Positions 53,147-60,651 of a stretch of 64,000 bases of DNA are shown here, in pieces. The DNA comes from Streptacidiphilus sp. PB12-B1b (GTDB taxonomy: Bacteria; Actinomycetota; Actinomycetes; Streptomycetales; Streptomycetaceae), in contig NZ_CP048405.1 in the NCBI RefSeq assembly GCF_014084125.1, positions 5,332,001-5,396,000 of the forward strand, written 5' to 3'. Under the pieces are notes generated by a model. That model saw nothing but the letters and a program-made list of their open reading frames with translations, ran no database searches and was not told where the DNA came from. The position numbers and the translations under genes are program-made. Positions within the stretch are counted from its first letter, which is position 1. Every line of letters begins with the position of its first letter.

Positions 53147-54194
53147 CGAGCACCTCGACGGTCTGGGTCCGTGCGTCGACCCGGGCCCGCACGCCGAGCG
53201 GCAGCGTCAGCATCGGGTCGCTGTGGCCGATGTCCAGTCCGGCCACCACCGGGACGCCGCAGCGCCTGGTGGCCTCGCCGACCTTCTGCCGCAGTGCGGC
53301 CTCGAAGCCGTCGGGGGCGCGGAACGACCGGCCGAGCAGCACGGCCGCCGGGCGGTCGAGCGCTCCCGTCATCCGCAGCTGGGTCAGCGCCCGTTCGACG
53401 CCGCGCAGGTCGGTGGCGGTGGTCTCCAGGAAGACGACCGTCCCGGAGAAGTCGGGGAAGTACGGCGTTCCGGCCAGCAGGCCGATCGTCTCCAGGTTGC
53501 CGCCGACCAGCGGGCCGGTGGCCGGGCCGGTGCCGGTGTGCAGCCACTGCCAGCCGTCGCCCGGGACCGTCCGCCGCGGTCGGTCGTCGGCCTGGTCCCA
53601 GGAGAGCAGCTCCTCGGTGCGCTCACCGGCGGGCCGCAGCGGGCCCAGCGGTCGCGGCCGGGCCACGGCGTCCAGGAAGGCGTCCCGGGTGTAGGGGAGC
53701 ACCTCGGGGAACTCGGCCAGTTCGGGCAGCAGCGTCGGGCCGTGGAAGGTCACCAGGCCGGTCCTGCGCCGTACCGCCAGCAGGACGGTGGTGATGTCGC
53801 TGTACCCGACGATGATCTTGGGGTCGGCGCGCAGCGCCTGGTAGTCCAGCGAGTCGAGTACGGCATTGCTGGTCAGGCCGCCCAACGAGGCGACAACGCA
53901 GCGTACTTCGGAGTCCCGGAAGAACCCGTTGAGCTCCTCGGCCCGCTGTGCGGGCGTCGCGTCCCGGACGCCGTCGGCCGCCAGCGGGCCGACCCGGACC
54001 TCGTACCCGAGCCCGCGCAGGGCCTCGACGCCGCGTGCCAGCCGCCGGGGTGTGGCCACGCCCGCCGACGGCGTGGCGACGGCCACCAGGTCGCCCCGGC
54101 GCAGCCGGGGCGGGAGGAGCAGCGGACTCCCCGCCACGGGGGCGGGGCTCCCCGCATCCGGTCGCGGTGGACCGGCCTCAGGGAGAACACGCAT
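53130..54194 (-). CDS. S66 family (LD-carboxypeptidase/MccF-like) serine peptidase
   Basis: 354-residue S66 peptidase. Nucleophile Ser132 lies in GYSDIT, VVASLGGLTSNAVLD precedes it, and GLDIGHSDPMLTLPLG near residue 321 carries the catalytic His. The family includes L,D-carboxypeptidases and MccF, the self-immunity enzyme that cleaves the amide bond of microcin C-type aminoacyl-adenylate inhibitors. Beside aaRS-like genes, the MccF role is an attractive guess. First gene of the long minus-strand operon. Confidence 0.87.
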   Translation of the reverse strand: MRVLPEAGPPRPDAGSPAPVAGSPLLLPPRLRRGDLVAVATPSAGVATPRRLARGVEALRGLGYEVRVGPLAADGVRDATPAQRAEELNGFFRDSEVRCVVASLGGLTSNAVLDSLDYQALRADPKIIVGYSDITTVLLAVRRRTGLVTFHGPTLLPELAEFPEVLPYTRDAFLDAVARPRPLGPLRPAGERTEELLSWDQADDRPRRTVPGDGWQWLHTGTGPATGPLVGGNLETIGLLAGTPYFPDFSGTVVFLETTATDLRGVERALTQLRMTGALDRPAAVLLGRSFRAPDGFEAALRQKVGEATRRCGVPVVAGLDIGHSDPMLTLPLGVRARVDARTQTVEVLDAAVR

Positions 54195-54287
54195 GACTCC
54201 TCCAGATCAACGCCGTTCGGGGGCTGCGACGAGCGGCCTGCCTGGTGCTCGCGCCGTCCCCACCATCGTTGGCCAGCCGGGGCTCCG

Positions 54288-54386
54288 CTCCCAGTCCCGA
54301 CTCGGTGGTACCGGAGTGCCGGTCACCTCGGCGAACGCCACGGACGGGGTGCCGGAAGGACGGTCACGGCTTTCCGTGACTGGGAG
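54288..54386. promoter_or_regulatory. divergent promoter region with mirrored GACTGGGAG motifs
   Basis: GACTGGGAG occurs on the minus strand at 54296-54288, 94 bases before the S66 gene, and on the plus strand at 54378-54386, 97 bases before the HAD gene. The plus copy is part of CCGTGACTGGG, whose CCGTGAC pairs with GTCACGG (54363-54369) in a hairpin with a four-base loop. The motif recurs at 55012-55022. Its symmetry suggests a cluster-specific activator site in this 288-base divergent region. Confidence 0.5.
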
Positions 54387-54482
54387 GCGACCGCCCGGCA
54401 TGGCACCGTCGGAGCGAGCGGGGTTCGGCATCGCGCCGGACTGCGCGGCCGACCGCCGCCCCGACACCTCCGGAGGAGCCGC

Positions 54483-54971
54483 GTGACCCGGACCCGCCCC
54501 GCGTGGGCCGTCTTCGACATCGACGGAGTGGTGGCCGACGTCGCCCACCGCGTGCCGCACCTGTCCGCCACCCCGCCGGACTGGGAGGCGTTCTTCGCCC
54601 GGGCGGCGGGCGACACGCCGCTGCCGCAGGGCGTGGACCGGGTGGCCGAGGCCCGCCGGACCCACGAGGTGGTCTGGTTCACCGGGCGGCCGGAACGCAT
54701 CCGCGCGACCACCACCGCCTGGCTCACCGCCCAGGGACTGCCCGCCGGACGCCTGTACATGCGCCCGGACGACGACGACAGCCCGGCCAGCGCCCTCAAG
54801 GCCGGCTGGCTGCGAGAGCTGGCCCGGCTCCGGCAGGTCGCCCTGGTGGTGGAGGACGACGACGCGGTCGTCGCGGTGCTGCGCGCCGCCGGCTGGCCGG
54901 TGGAGCAGGCGCGCTGGGCCGCGTCCAGCGCGCCGCTGCACACCGCGCAGGAGCGCTGGGGCCGTACCTGA
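54483..54971 (+). CDS. HAD-superfamily phosphatase (polynucleotide kinase-phosphatase-like)
   Basis: 162 residues. HAD motif I is FDIDGVVAD (Asp nucleophile near residue 11), followed by HRVPHL and DWEAFFARA; motif II is in VVWFTGRPERIR, and a late VVEDDDAVVAVLRAAGW supplies the acidic metal-binding motif. It resembles the 3'-phosphatase domain of T4-type polynucleotide kinases, but in this cluster could dephosphorylate a small intermediate. GTG start with GGAGGAG upstream. Confidence 0.85.
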   Translation: MTRTRPAWAVFDIDGVVADVAHRVPHLSATPPDWEAFFARAAGDTPLPQGVDRVAEARRTHEVVWFTGRPERIRATTTAWLTAQGLPAGRLYMRPDDDDSPASALKAGWLRELARLRQVALVVEDDDAVVAVLRAAGWPVEQARWAASSAPLHTAQERWGRT

Positions 54972-55011
54972 CCTGCCCCGGGAGCCCGTCCGGCAAGGCG
55001 GTACCGCGCAT

Positions 55012-55022
55012 CCGTGACTGGG
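55012..55022 (+). promoter_or_regulatory. third copy of the CCGTGACTGGG motif
   Basis: An exact 11-base repeat of 54374-54384, 56 bases upstream of the JmjC-like gene's TTG start. It shares orientation with that gene. Confidence 0.45.
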
Positions 55023-55077
55023 CACGGGCCGGCGCCCGGACAAGCATGAACGAGCCGACACACCCGAGGAGACCCTG

Positions 55078-56013
55078 TTGCACGCGCCGACTCTTGCCCG
55101 CTGGGTGGGCGACACCGAGACCTTCCTGGCCTCGTACTGGAACCGTCTGCCGGGCGTCTTCGACCCGCCGGACCGGGACCTGAGCCCGTTCACCCTGGCC
55201 GATGCCGACGGCGCCCTGTCCAGCGGCCTGCTGCGCGAGCCGTACATCGAGATGACCAACGCCTCGACGCCGCTGGCCGCCGACGCCTACACCACCACCC
55301 GCCAGGTGAGCCGTACCGCGCACGCCGGGTTCGCCGACCCTGCCAGGATCGGCGCCCTGCTGGAACAGGGCGCGACCCTGCTGCTGCGGAACATCGACCA
55401 GTGGCATCCCCCCACCGCGGCGATGCTGGGGGCGCTCTCGGGAGAACTGGGGCGCCCCATCGAGGCGTTCTACTTCGTCACCCCCGCCGGGCACCAGGGG
55501 CTGCCGCTGCACCGGGACGACGCCGACGTCCTGGTGTTCCAGGTCGCCGGAAGCAAGAGCTGGCGGGTGCACGAGGGGCCCGGCGACGCCGCCTGGGGCC
55601 CCGGCTCCGTCCTGGAGGACGGGCCGCAGCCGGCCGAGGTGCTGCGCACCACCCTGCGCCAGGGCCAAGTGCTCTACATCCCCCGGGGGTTCGCCCACCA
55701 GGCGGTCGGCGACGGCGGCCTGTCGGTGCACCTGTCGCTGACCGTCCGGGAGGCCGGCACCGTCGAACTGCACCGCGCACTGCAGCGGCTGCTGTTCGCG
55801 GGGCTCAGACTGGCGCCCCGGCCGCTCGGCGAGGACGCCCTGCTGGCCGTCGCCGAGCAACTGCTCGACCACACGCGCCGCTCGCTGGCCGAACTGACCC
55901 CGCGCGACCTGCTCGACCGCGCCCGGCACCGCGACACCGCGCCGCCCGCGCCGCCCCGGCTCACCTTGGCCGCCGCCGCCCAGGTCTGGGCGGACCGCGA
56001 TTCGACGCCCTGA
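55078..56013 (+). CDS. JmjC/cupin-like Fe(II)-2-oxoglutarate oxygenase
   Basis: 311-residue protein of the ribosomal-oxygenase-like (cupin_4/JmjC) group. Iron ligands are His145 and Asp147 (LHRDDADV) and His207 (PRGFAHQA), with LRQGQVLYIPRG between; the C-terminal helical domain (ALQRLLFAGLRLAPR; LAELTPRDLLDRAR) is typical of the group. These enzymes hydroxylate amino-acid side chains in proteins, and several act on RiPP precursors, so it is a candidate to hydroxylate the peptide at 56437. Start is TTG (GAGGAG eight bases upstream); no ATG or GTG in frame fits. Confidence 0.85.
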   Translation: MHAPTLARWVGDTETFLASYWNRLPGVFDPPDRDLSPFTLADADGALSSGLLREPYIEMTNASTPLAADAYTTTRQVSRTAHAGFADPARIGALLEQGATLLLRNIDQWHPPTAAMLGALSGELGRPIEAFYFVTPAGHQGLPLHRDDADVLVFQVAGSKSWRVHEGPGDAAWGPGSVLEDGPQPAEVLRTTLRQGQVLYIPRGFAHQAVGDGGLSVHLSLTVREAGTVELHRALQRLLFAGLRLAPRPLGEDALLAVAEQLLDHTRRSLAELTPRDLLDRARHRDTAPPAPPRLTLAAAAQVWADRDSTP

Positions 56014-56436
56014 TTCCCCGCCCATCGCTTTCTGCACGACCACCGGCGCCGCCGACCGCGCACACCGAACCCTCTCCCTTTTCCTGGAAAGCGTTCGGCC
56101 TGCGCAGTCGGAGGCTTTTTCGTGTTTCCAGAAAATGCCTCGGCCGCATTCCGATGGGCCCATTCCGACTGTCTCGCCGGCGAGACGGACAGGACCGAAA
56201 CATCCCTTTTATTGACCCGTTATGTCCCATTTGACACCCTGTGAGCACGCTTGGTGCCGCCCGAAAGAAACCGGGCGGAGTCCCTTTCTCGAAGTGCCAC
56301 TTGTTTCTTTTCGAGACCCGGCGCTAATGTCGTTTCAGCACCGACCGCAATCCGCGGCGGTGCATTCGCCGGGCCGGAACCGCTGTTGGATTCCGTGCGC
56401 CTGCGAGAAACCAGTCACCAGCAGAAGGAGAAAGCC
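56014..56436 (+). other. intergenic region upstream of the precursor peptide
   Basis: About 420 bases of relatively AT-rich sequence with no gene, probably the promoter and leader of the precursor gene. Two palindrome-like sites, TTTCCTGGAAA (56080-56090) and TTTCCAGAAA (56125-56134), lie 45 bases apart, and TTGACC (56215-56220) could be a -35. Confidence 0.5.
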
Positions 56437-56535
56437 ATGGAGAACACCCAGGTCGACATCGCCGCCCTGTCCGACGAGGAGCTCGACGACATCGTCGGCG
56501 GCCACGGCGTGCACGTCGACAAGGCCTGCATCTGA
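56437..56535 (+). CDS. RiPP-like precursor peptide, 32 residues with GG leader
   Basis: A 32-residue frame with excellent AAGGAG seven bases before the ATG. The leader MENTQVDIAALSDEELDDIV is acidic and helical and ends in a double Gly (residues 21-22), the pattern LSDEEL-x-x-(I/V)-x-GG being typical of class II RiPP leaders. The core is HGVHVDKACI: ten residues with two His, one Lys and a single Cys. The next gene encodes a C39 peptidase/ABC exporter that would cleave after GG. Upstream is a JmjC-type oxygenase. Alternative: the peptide could be a scaffold extended by the aaRS-like enzymes. Confidence 0.8.
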   Translation: MENTQVDIAALSDEELDDIVGGHGVHVDKACI

Positions 56536-56680
56536 CGGCTCCCCCGTCTGACCGCACGCCCTCCCGGACCGTCCCGGCTCGTCCGGCGGCCCGGGAGGGG
56601 CGCTGCACGGGACGGGCGGCGGAGGCCGCCGGGAGGGCACTGCGCACCCCCCGGCACTGACGACCGCCCGTGAGCCCACC

Positions 56681-56717
56681 ACGCCGGGCGGACCGACCAA
56701 CGCGGTCCGCCCGGCGT
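56681..56717 (+). terminator. strong hairpin between precursor peptide and exporter
   Basis: Perfect 14-base arms (56681-56694 and 56704-56717) with a nine-base loop, 21 bases before the exporter ATG. A weaker stem (56558-56567 with 56591-56599) lies nearer the peptide stop. Together they would stop or attenuate most transcripts after the peptide, giving excess precursor over exporter. Confidence 0.75.
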
Positions 56718-56737
56718 CGCCGAGAAGGACGCAGGAG

Positions 56738-59026
56738 ATGACGAGCAGACCACGCTTCCGAGCCGAAGCCCTGGCTCACCGCTACACGCGGGACGGCCTG
56801 GGACCGGTACTCGGCCGCACGCGCGAGACGCACCGGCCCAAGCGTCTGCGGGACCGTGCCCGCTCGGTCCTCGCCGCCCTGCGCGAACGGCGCGGGCGCA
56901 GCCGGGTGCCGGTCTGCCTGCAGACCCAGGTCAGCGACTGCGGACCCGCCTGCCTCGTCATGACGCTGCGCCACCACGGAATCGAGGCGGACCTCGCCGG
57001 GATCCGCGCCCGGACCGACTCCGGCCGCAACGGCGCCTCGGCCCGCACCCTGCTGGACACCGCCCGGCAGAGCGGCCTGCCCGGGCGCGGCGTGCGCACG
57101 GACCTCGCGGGCCTGCGCCTGCTGCCCCCCGGCAGTATCCTGTTCTGGAACTTCAGCCACTTCGTGGTGCTGGAGCGCTCGACCGAGGACTACACCGACA
57201 TCGTCGACCCCTCGTCGGGCCGCAGGCGCCTGAGCCCCGAGGCCGTCACGGAATCGTTCACCGGCGTGGCGCTGGAGTTCACGGCGCCCCTGGCATCCGC
57301 ACCGGCGCGGTCGTCCGACGCACCGGCGCAGGCCGGACCCTGGCGGCTGCTGCGGCACGTCATGCCGCGCGGCCGGGAGCTGCGCGGCATCCTGGCCGCC
57401 TCGGGCGCCCTGATGGCGCTGGAGTTCGTGCTGCCGGTCGCCGTCAGCCTGGTGCTCGGACGCGTCATCCCGGACCGGCTCACCGGGGCGCTGTGGCTCC
57501 TCACCGGCGGACTCGGCCTGCTGGCCGTGCTCTTCTTCGCCCTGCAGACCGTGCGCTCCTTCATGCTGACGAAGCGTCAGGCAGCTGTGGAGCGCGGGCT
57601 GACCTGGGGGGTGGTGGAGCACCTGGTCTCGCTGCCCTACGACTTCTTCACCGTCCACAACTCCGGCGACCTGGCCCTGCGGGTCAGGACCAGCAGCACC
57701 CTCAACCAGATCCTCAGCATGACCGCCGTCTCGGCCGCCTTCGACGGCCTGCTCATCGTCGTCTACCTGGTCGCCGTCGTCATCGCCAACCCCGTGCTCG
57801 CCGCCGTCGTCATCGGCCTGGTCGCACTCCAGGCGGCAGTCATGGCGGTGGCCTGGCGGCGGCAGTCCCAGCTGAGTCAGGAGGTGCTGGAGCGGCAGAC
57901 CCAGGCGCAGGGCGAACTCGTCGAGCTGCTGGAGAGCATCACCAGCCTGAAGTCCGCGGGCACCGAGGCGGTGGCGGCCGAGCGCTGGTCGCACGCCCTG
58001 GTCACCGAGGTCAACAAGCGCTCGCACGCCCGGCGCAGCCTGGCCGCCACCACCGCCGCCGGCCGGGCCATCCAGTTCTGCGCCCCGATGGTGGTGCTGG
58101 TGGTCGGCGTCTGGCGGGTACTCAGCGGCCACGACTCCCCCGGCGCGACGCTGGCCTTCATGGCGCTGACCGCCTCCCTCTTCGCCCCGCTGGAGAGCGT
58201 CTTCGACACTGCCTCCCAACTGGCCACCGTCCGCCCGGCGCTGGTGCGGCTCGACGACATCCTGTCCACCGCGCCGGAGCCGGCCGGGCGGCTGCTGCCG
58301 GGCGGTGCGGACGGCGGCCCGCTCGGCATAACCGTCCGCGACCTGGTGTTCCGCTACCGGGGCGCGCCCCGGCCGACGCTGGCCGACGTCGACCTGCGGA
58401 TCGAGCCGGGGCAGTTCACCGCGGTACTGGGCCGCTCGGGATCGGGGAAGTCGACGCTGGGCATGCTCCTCGCCGGGCTGCACCTGCCGACCTCCGGCAC
58501 GGTCACGGTCGGCGGGTGCGACCTCACCGAACTGGACGGGCCCTCGTACCGGCGCCAGATCGCCTACGTCAACCAGAACGCCCACCTGTTCAGCGGGACG
58601 ATCCGCGACAACATCGCCTTCGGCGCCGGGGAGATCGCCCAGGCGGACCTGATCGAGGCGGTCCGGCTGGCCCGCGTCCACGAGGAGATCGCCGCCCTGC
58701 CGATGGGCTACGACACCCTGGTGGGCCCCGGCGGGCACGGCCTGTCCGGGGGCCAGCGCCAGCGGATCGTGCTCGCCCGGGCGCTGGCCCGCAGACCCCG
58801 GCTGCTCATCCTGGACGAGGCGACCAGCGCGCTCGACCCCGCGCTGGAGCGGGAGATCTTCCAGGGCCTGCTGACCGCCGGCACCACCGTCGTCGCCGTG
58901 GCGCACCGCCTCACCGTCCTGGACGCGGCCGACCAGGTCCTGGTGGTCCAGGACGGGAGGATCGTCCAGTCCGGCACACCCGACGCGCTGAAGGCGGACG
59001 GCGGTGAGTACCTGTGCCTCCTGTGA
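56738..59026 (+). CDS. peptidase-containing ABC transporter (C39 peptidase-TMD-NBD)
   Basis: 762 residues. The N-terminal C39 peptidase has QTQVSDCGPACL with nucleophile Cys68, His141 in NFSHFVVLE and Asp157 in DIVDPSSG. A six-helix exporter domain spans about 205-500, then the ATPase with Walker A GRSGSGKST (near 567), signature LSGGQ (near 667) and Walker B LLILDEATSALD (near 690). It would cut the leader after GG and export the product. A long basic N-terminal extension (about 55 residues) precedes the peptidase. Its stop overlaps the condensation-domain gene in a GTGA junction. Confidence 0.95.
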   Translation: MTSRPRFRAEALAHRYTRDGLGPVLGRTRETHRPKRLRDRARSVLAALRERRGRSRVPVCLQTQVSDCGPACLVMTLRHHGIEADLAGIRARTDSGRNGASARTLLDTARQSGLPGRGVRTDLAGLRLLPPGSILFWNFSHFVVLERSTEDYTDIVDPSSGRRRLSPEAVTESFTGVALEFTAPLASAPARSSDAPAQAGPWRLLRHVMPRGRELRGILAASGALMALEFVLPVAVSLVLGRVIPDRLTGALWLLTGGLGLLAVLFFALQTVRSFMLTKRQAAVERGLTWGVVEHLVSLPYDFFTVHNSGDLALRVRTSSTLNQILSMTAVSAAFDGLLIVVYLVAVVIANPVLAAVVIGLVALQAAVMAVAWRRQSQLSQEVLERQTQAQGELVELLESITSLKSAGTEAVAAERWSHALVTEVNKRSHARRSLAATTAAGRAIQFCAPMVVLVVGVWRVLSGHDSPGATLAFMALTASLFAPLESVFDTASQLATVRPALVRLDDILSTAPEPAGRLLPGGADGGPLGITVRDLVFRYRGAPRPTLADVDLRIEPGQFTAVLGRSGSGKSTLGMLLAGLHLPTSGTVTVGGCDLTELDGPSYRRQIAYVNQNAHLFSGTIRDNIAFGAGEIAQADLIEAVRLARVHEEIAALPMGYDTLVGPGGHGLSGGQRQRIVLARALARRPRLLILDEATSALDPALEREIFQGLLTAGTTVVAVAHRLTVLDAADQVLVVQDGRIVQSGTPDALKADGGEYLCLL

Positions 59027-60372
59027 CCGAACCGGGCCCCACCGGGGACACCGCGCCGCTGACCCACGAGCAGGAGTGGTACCTCGCCAACGTCCGGCGC
59101 AGCAGCCGCACGCGGCGCAATGTCCGGTTCTCCCAACGCATCCTCGGCCCGCTCGATCCCGAACTGTTCGAGGAGGCCGTACGCCTCTTCACGGTCCGGC
59201 ACGACGCGCTGAGGATGGCGCTGCTGCCCGGCGCCGACGCGGGACCGGCCGCCGCCCAGCGGGTGCTGCCCGTCCGGCCAGACGACCGGCCGGTCCACGG
59301 GGAGTGCGTCACGGCCGCCTCCGAGCGGCAGTTCTCGCACTACGCCTCGGCGGTCCTCTCCCGGGACGTGATCACCCCGCTCACCGGCGCCGGACGGCCC
59401 TTCACCCTGCGGCTGCTGCGCCACGACGCCGGGCACCACGCCTTCCTGGCGACCTTCGACAACCTCTTCTTCGACGGCCGCGCCCACGAGCTGTTCGGCC
59501 GGGAGGTGTGGCGGGACTACGCCGCGCTGCGCGACACCGGCAGCGCCCCGGCGGCGGACGCGCCCTCGTTCGCCCGGGCGGCGCGCAGGCAGCGCGAGGG
59601 CCGCTCGCCGCGGCGCCTGGAGCGGACCCGCGACAGCTGGCACCGGCGGCTGGAGTTCGCCGGACGCCACCGCTGGCGCGAGCTGGACGGCGTTCGCCCG
59701 ACGGCGGACGGGAGCATCCACGCGGACATCCCGGCGTCCGTGGTCGGGGCCCTGCGCGAGCACTGCCGACAGGCCCGGTGCACCGTCCTGCACTGGATCG
59801 TCGGCTCGTTCGTGCGGGCGCTGGCCGAGCACGCGGGGCAGCGGAGGGTGAGCCTGTGGACCTCGGTCGACTCCCGCCGCTCCGACGAGCGCGAGGTCGT
59901 GGGCATGTTCGCCGGGGCGGCGCCGCTGGCGGTCGGCGCCCCCGGCGCCGCGCTGCCCGAGGTGGTGGCCGAGGTCGGGCACGCGATGGTCGACGCCCTG
60001 CGCCACCAGCACCTGCCCGCACGGGAGTTGGCCGAGCTGCTGGAGAACCCGCCGGGCTCGGCCGACGGACCGCTGATCCGCGACGTCTACGTCAACCTGC
60101 GCAGCTTCGCCGGGGCGTACCGGCCGGTCCACGCGCCCGGCGACGGGCTGCGGATCACCGCCGACGCCTACCCGCTGCGGCGCATCACCTTCGTCGAGTC
60201 CGCCGCGCTCCACCTGCGGTGCGACGAGTACCGCGACGCCGTCCTCGTCGAGCTGGTGTTCGACGGGCGGCGCATCGGCGAACCGCTGGCCCGGGCGATC
60301 GTGGACCGGATCGTCGGGGACGCAGCCGCCGTCCGCCACCCACCCGCCTCCTCCGGAAAGGCCCTGCCATGA
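59023..60372 (+). CDS. stand-alone NRPS condensation-domain-like protein lacking HHxxxDG
   Basis: About 449 residues of the chloramphenicol-acetyltransferase-like condensation fold: LTHEQEWYLANVRR at the start and a long two-lobed body (VLHWIVGSFVRALAEHAG; VSLWTSVDSRRSDE). The catalytic HHxxxDG is DNLFFDG here (residues about 146-152), so both His are replaced while the structural Asp-Gly remains. It may be a non-catalytic or differently acting acyltransferase. GTG at 59023 overlaps the exporter stop; GTG at 59014 is an alternative. Its end overlaps the carrier protein (ATGA). Confidence 0.85.
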   Translation: MTEPGPTGDTAPLTHEQEWYLANVRRSSRTRRNVRFSQRILGPLDPELFEEAVRLFTVRHDALRMALLPGADAGPAAAQRVLPVRPDDRPVHGECVTAASERQFSHYASAVLSRDVITPLTGAGRPFTLRLLRHDAGHHAFLATFDNLFFDGRAHELFGREVWRDYAALRDTGSAPAADAPSFARAARRQREGRSPRRLERTRDSWHRRLEFAGRHRWRELDGVRPTADGSIHADIPASVVGALREHCRQARCTVLHWIVGSFVRALAEHAGQRRVSLWTSVDSRRSDEREVVGMFAGAAPLAVGAPGAALPEVVAEVGHAMVDALRHQHLPARELAELLENPPGSADGPLIRDVYVNLRSFAGAYRPVHAPGDGLRITADAYPLRRITFVESAALHLRCDEYRDAVLVELVFDGRRIGEPLARAIVDRIVGDAAAVRHPPASSGKALP

Positions 60373-60647
60373 GCCGACCGCCTGCTGAATCACCGCTGCC
60401 GCACGTGATGGCCGCCGTCACCGAGGTGTTCGGCGACCAGGTGCGGCCCGACGACAGCTTCTTCTCGGTCGGCGGCGACTCGGTCGCCGCCGTGTGGCTC
60501 GCCGATCTGCTGGAGGACAGCCTCGGCGTCGAGGTCGAGCTGCCCCTGGTGCTGCATGCGGACAGCTTCGCCGCGATGGCGGACGTGCTGGCCACCGCAT
60601 TGGCCACCGCCACGGCCACCGCACCGGCCGACGTCGAGAGGGGCTGA
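60369..60647 (+). CDS. acyl/peptidyl carrier protein
   Basis: 92 residues. Phosphopantetheine site Ser38 in FFSVGGDSVAAVWLADLL, characteristic of NRPS-type carriers (GGDS). The Ala/Thr-rich tail (LATALATATATAPAD) is flexible. It is coupled to the condensation-type gene by ATGA and followed four bases later by the adenylation gene, so it likely carries the acyl or aminoacyl group loaded by one of the two ligases. Confidence 0.9.
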   Translation: MSRPPAESPLPHVMAAVTEVFGDQVRPDDSFFSVGGDSVAAVWLADLLEDSLGVEVELPLVLHADSFAAMADVLATALATATATAPADVERG

Positions 60648-60651
60648 CCCC

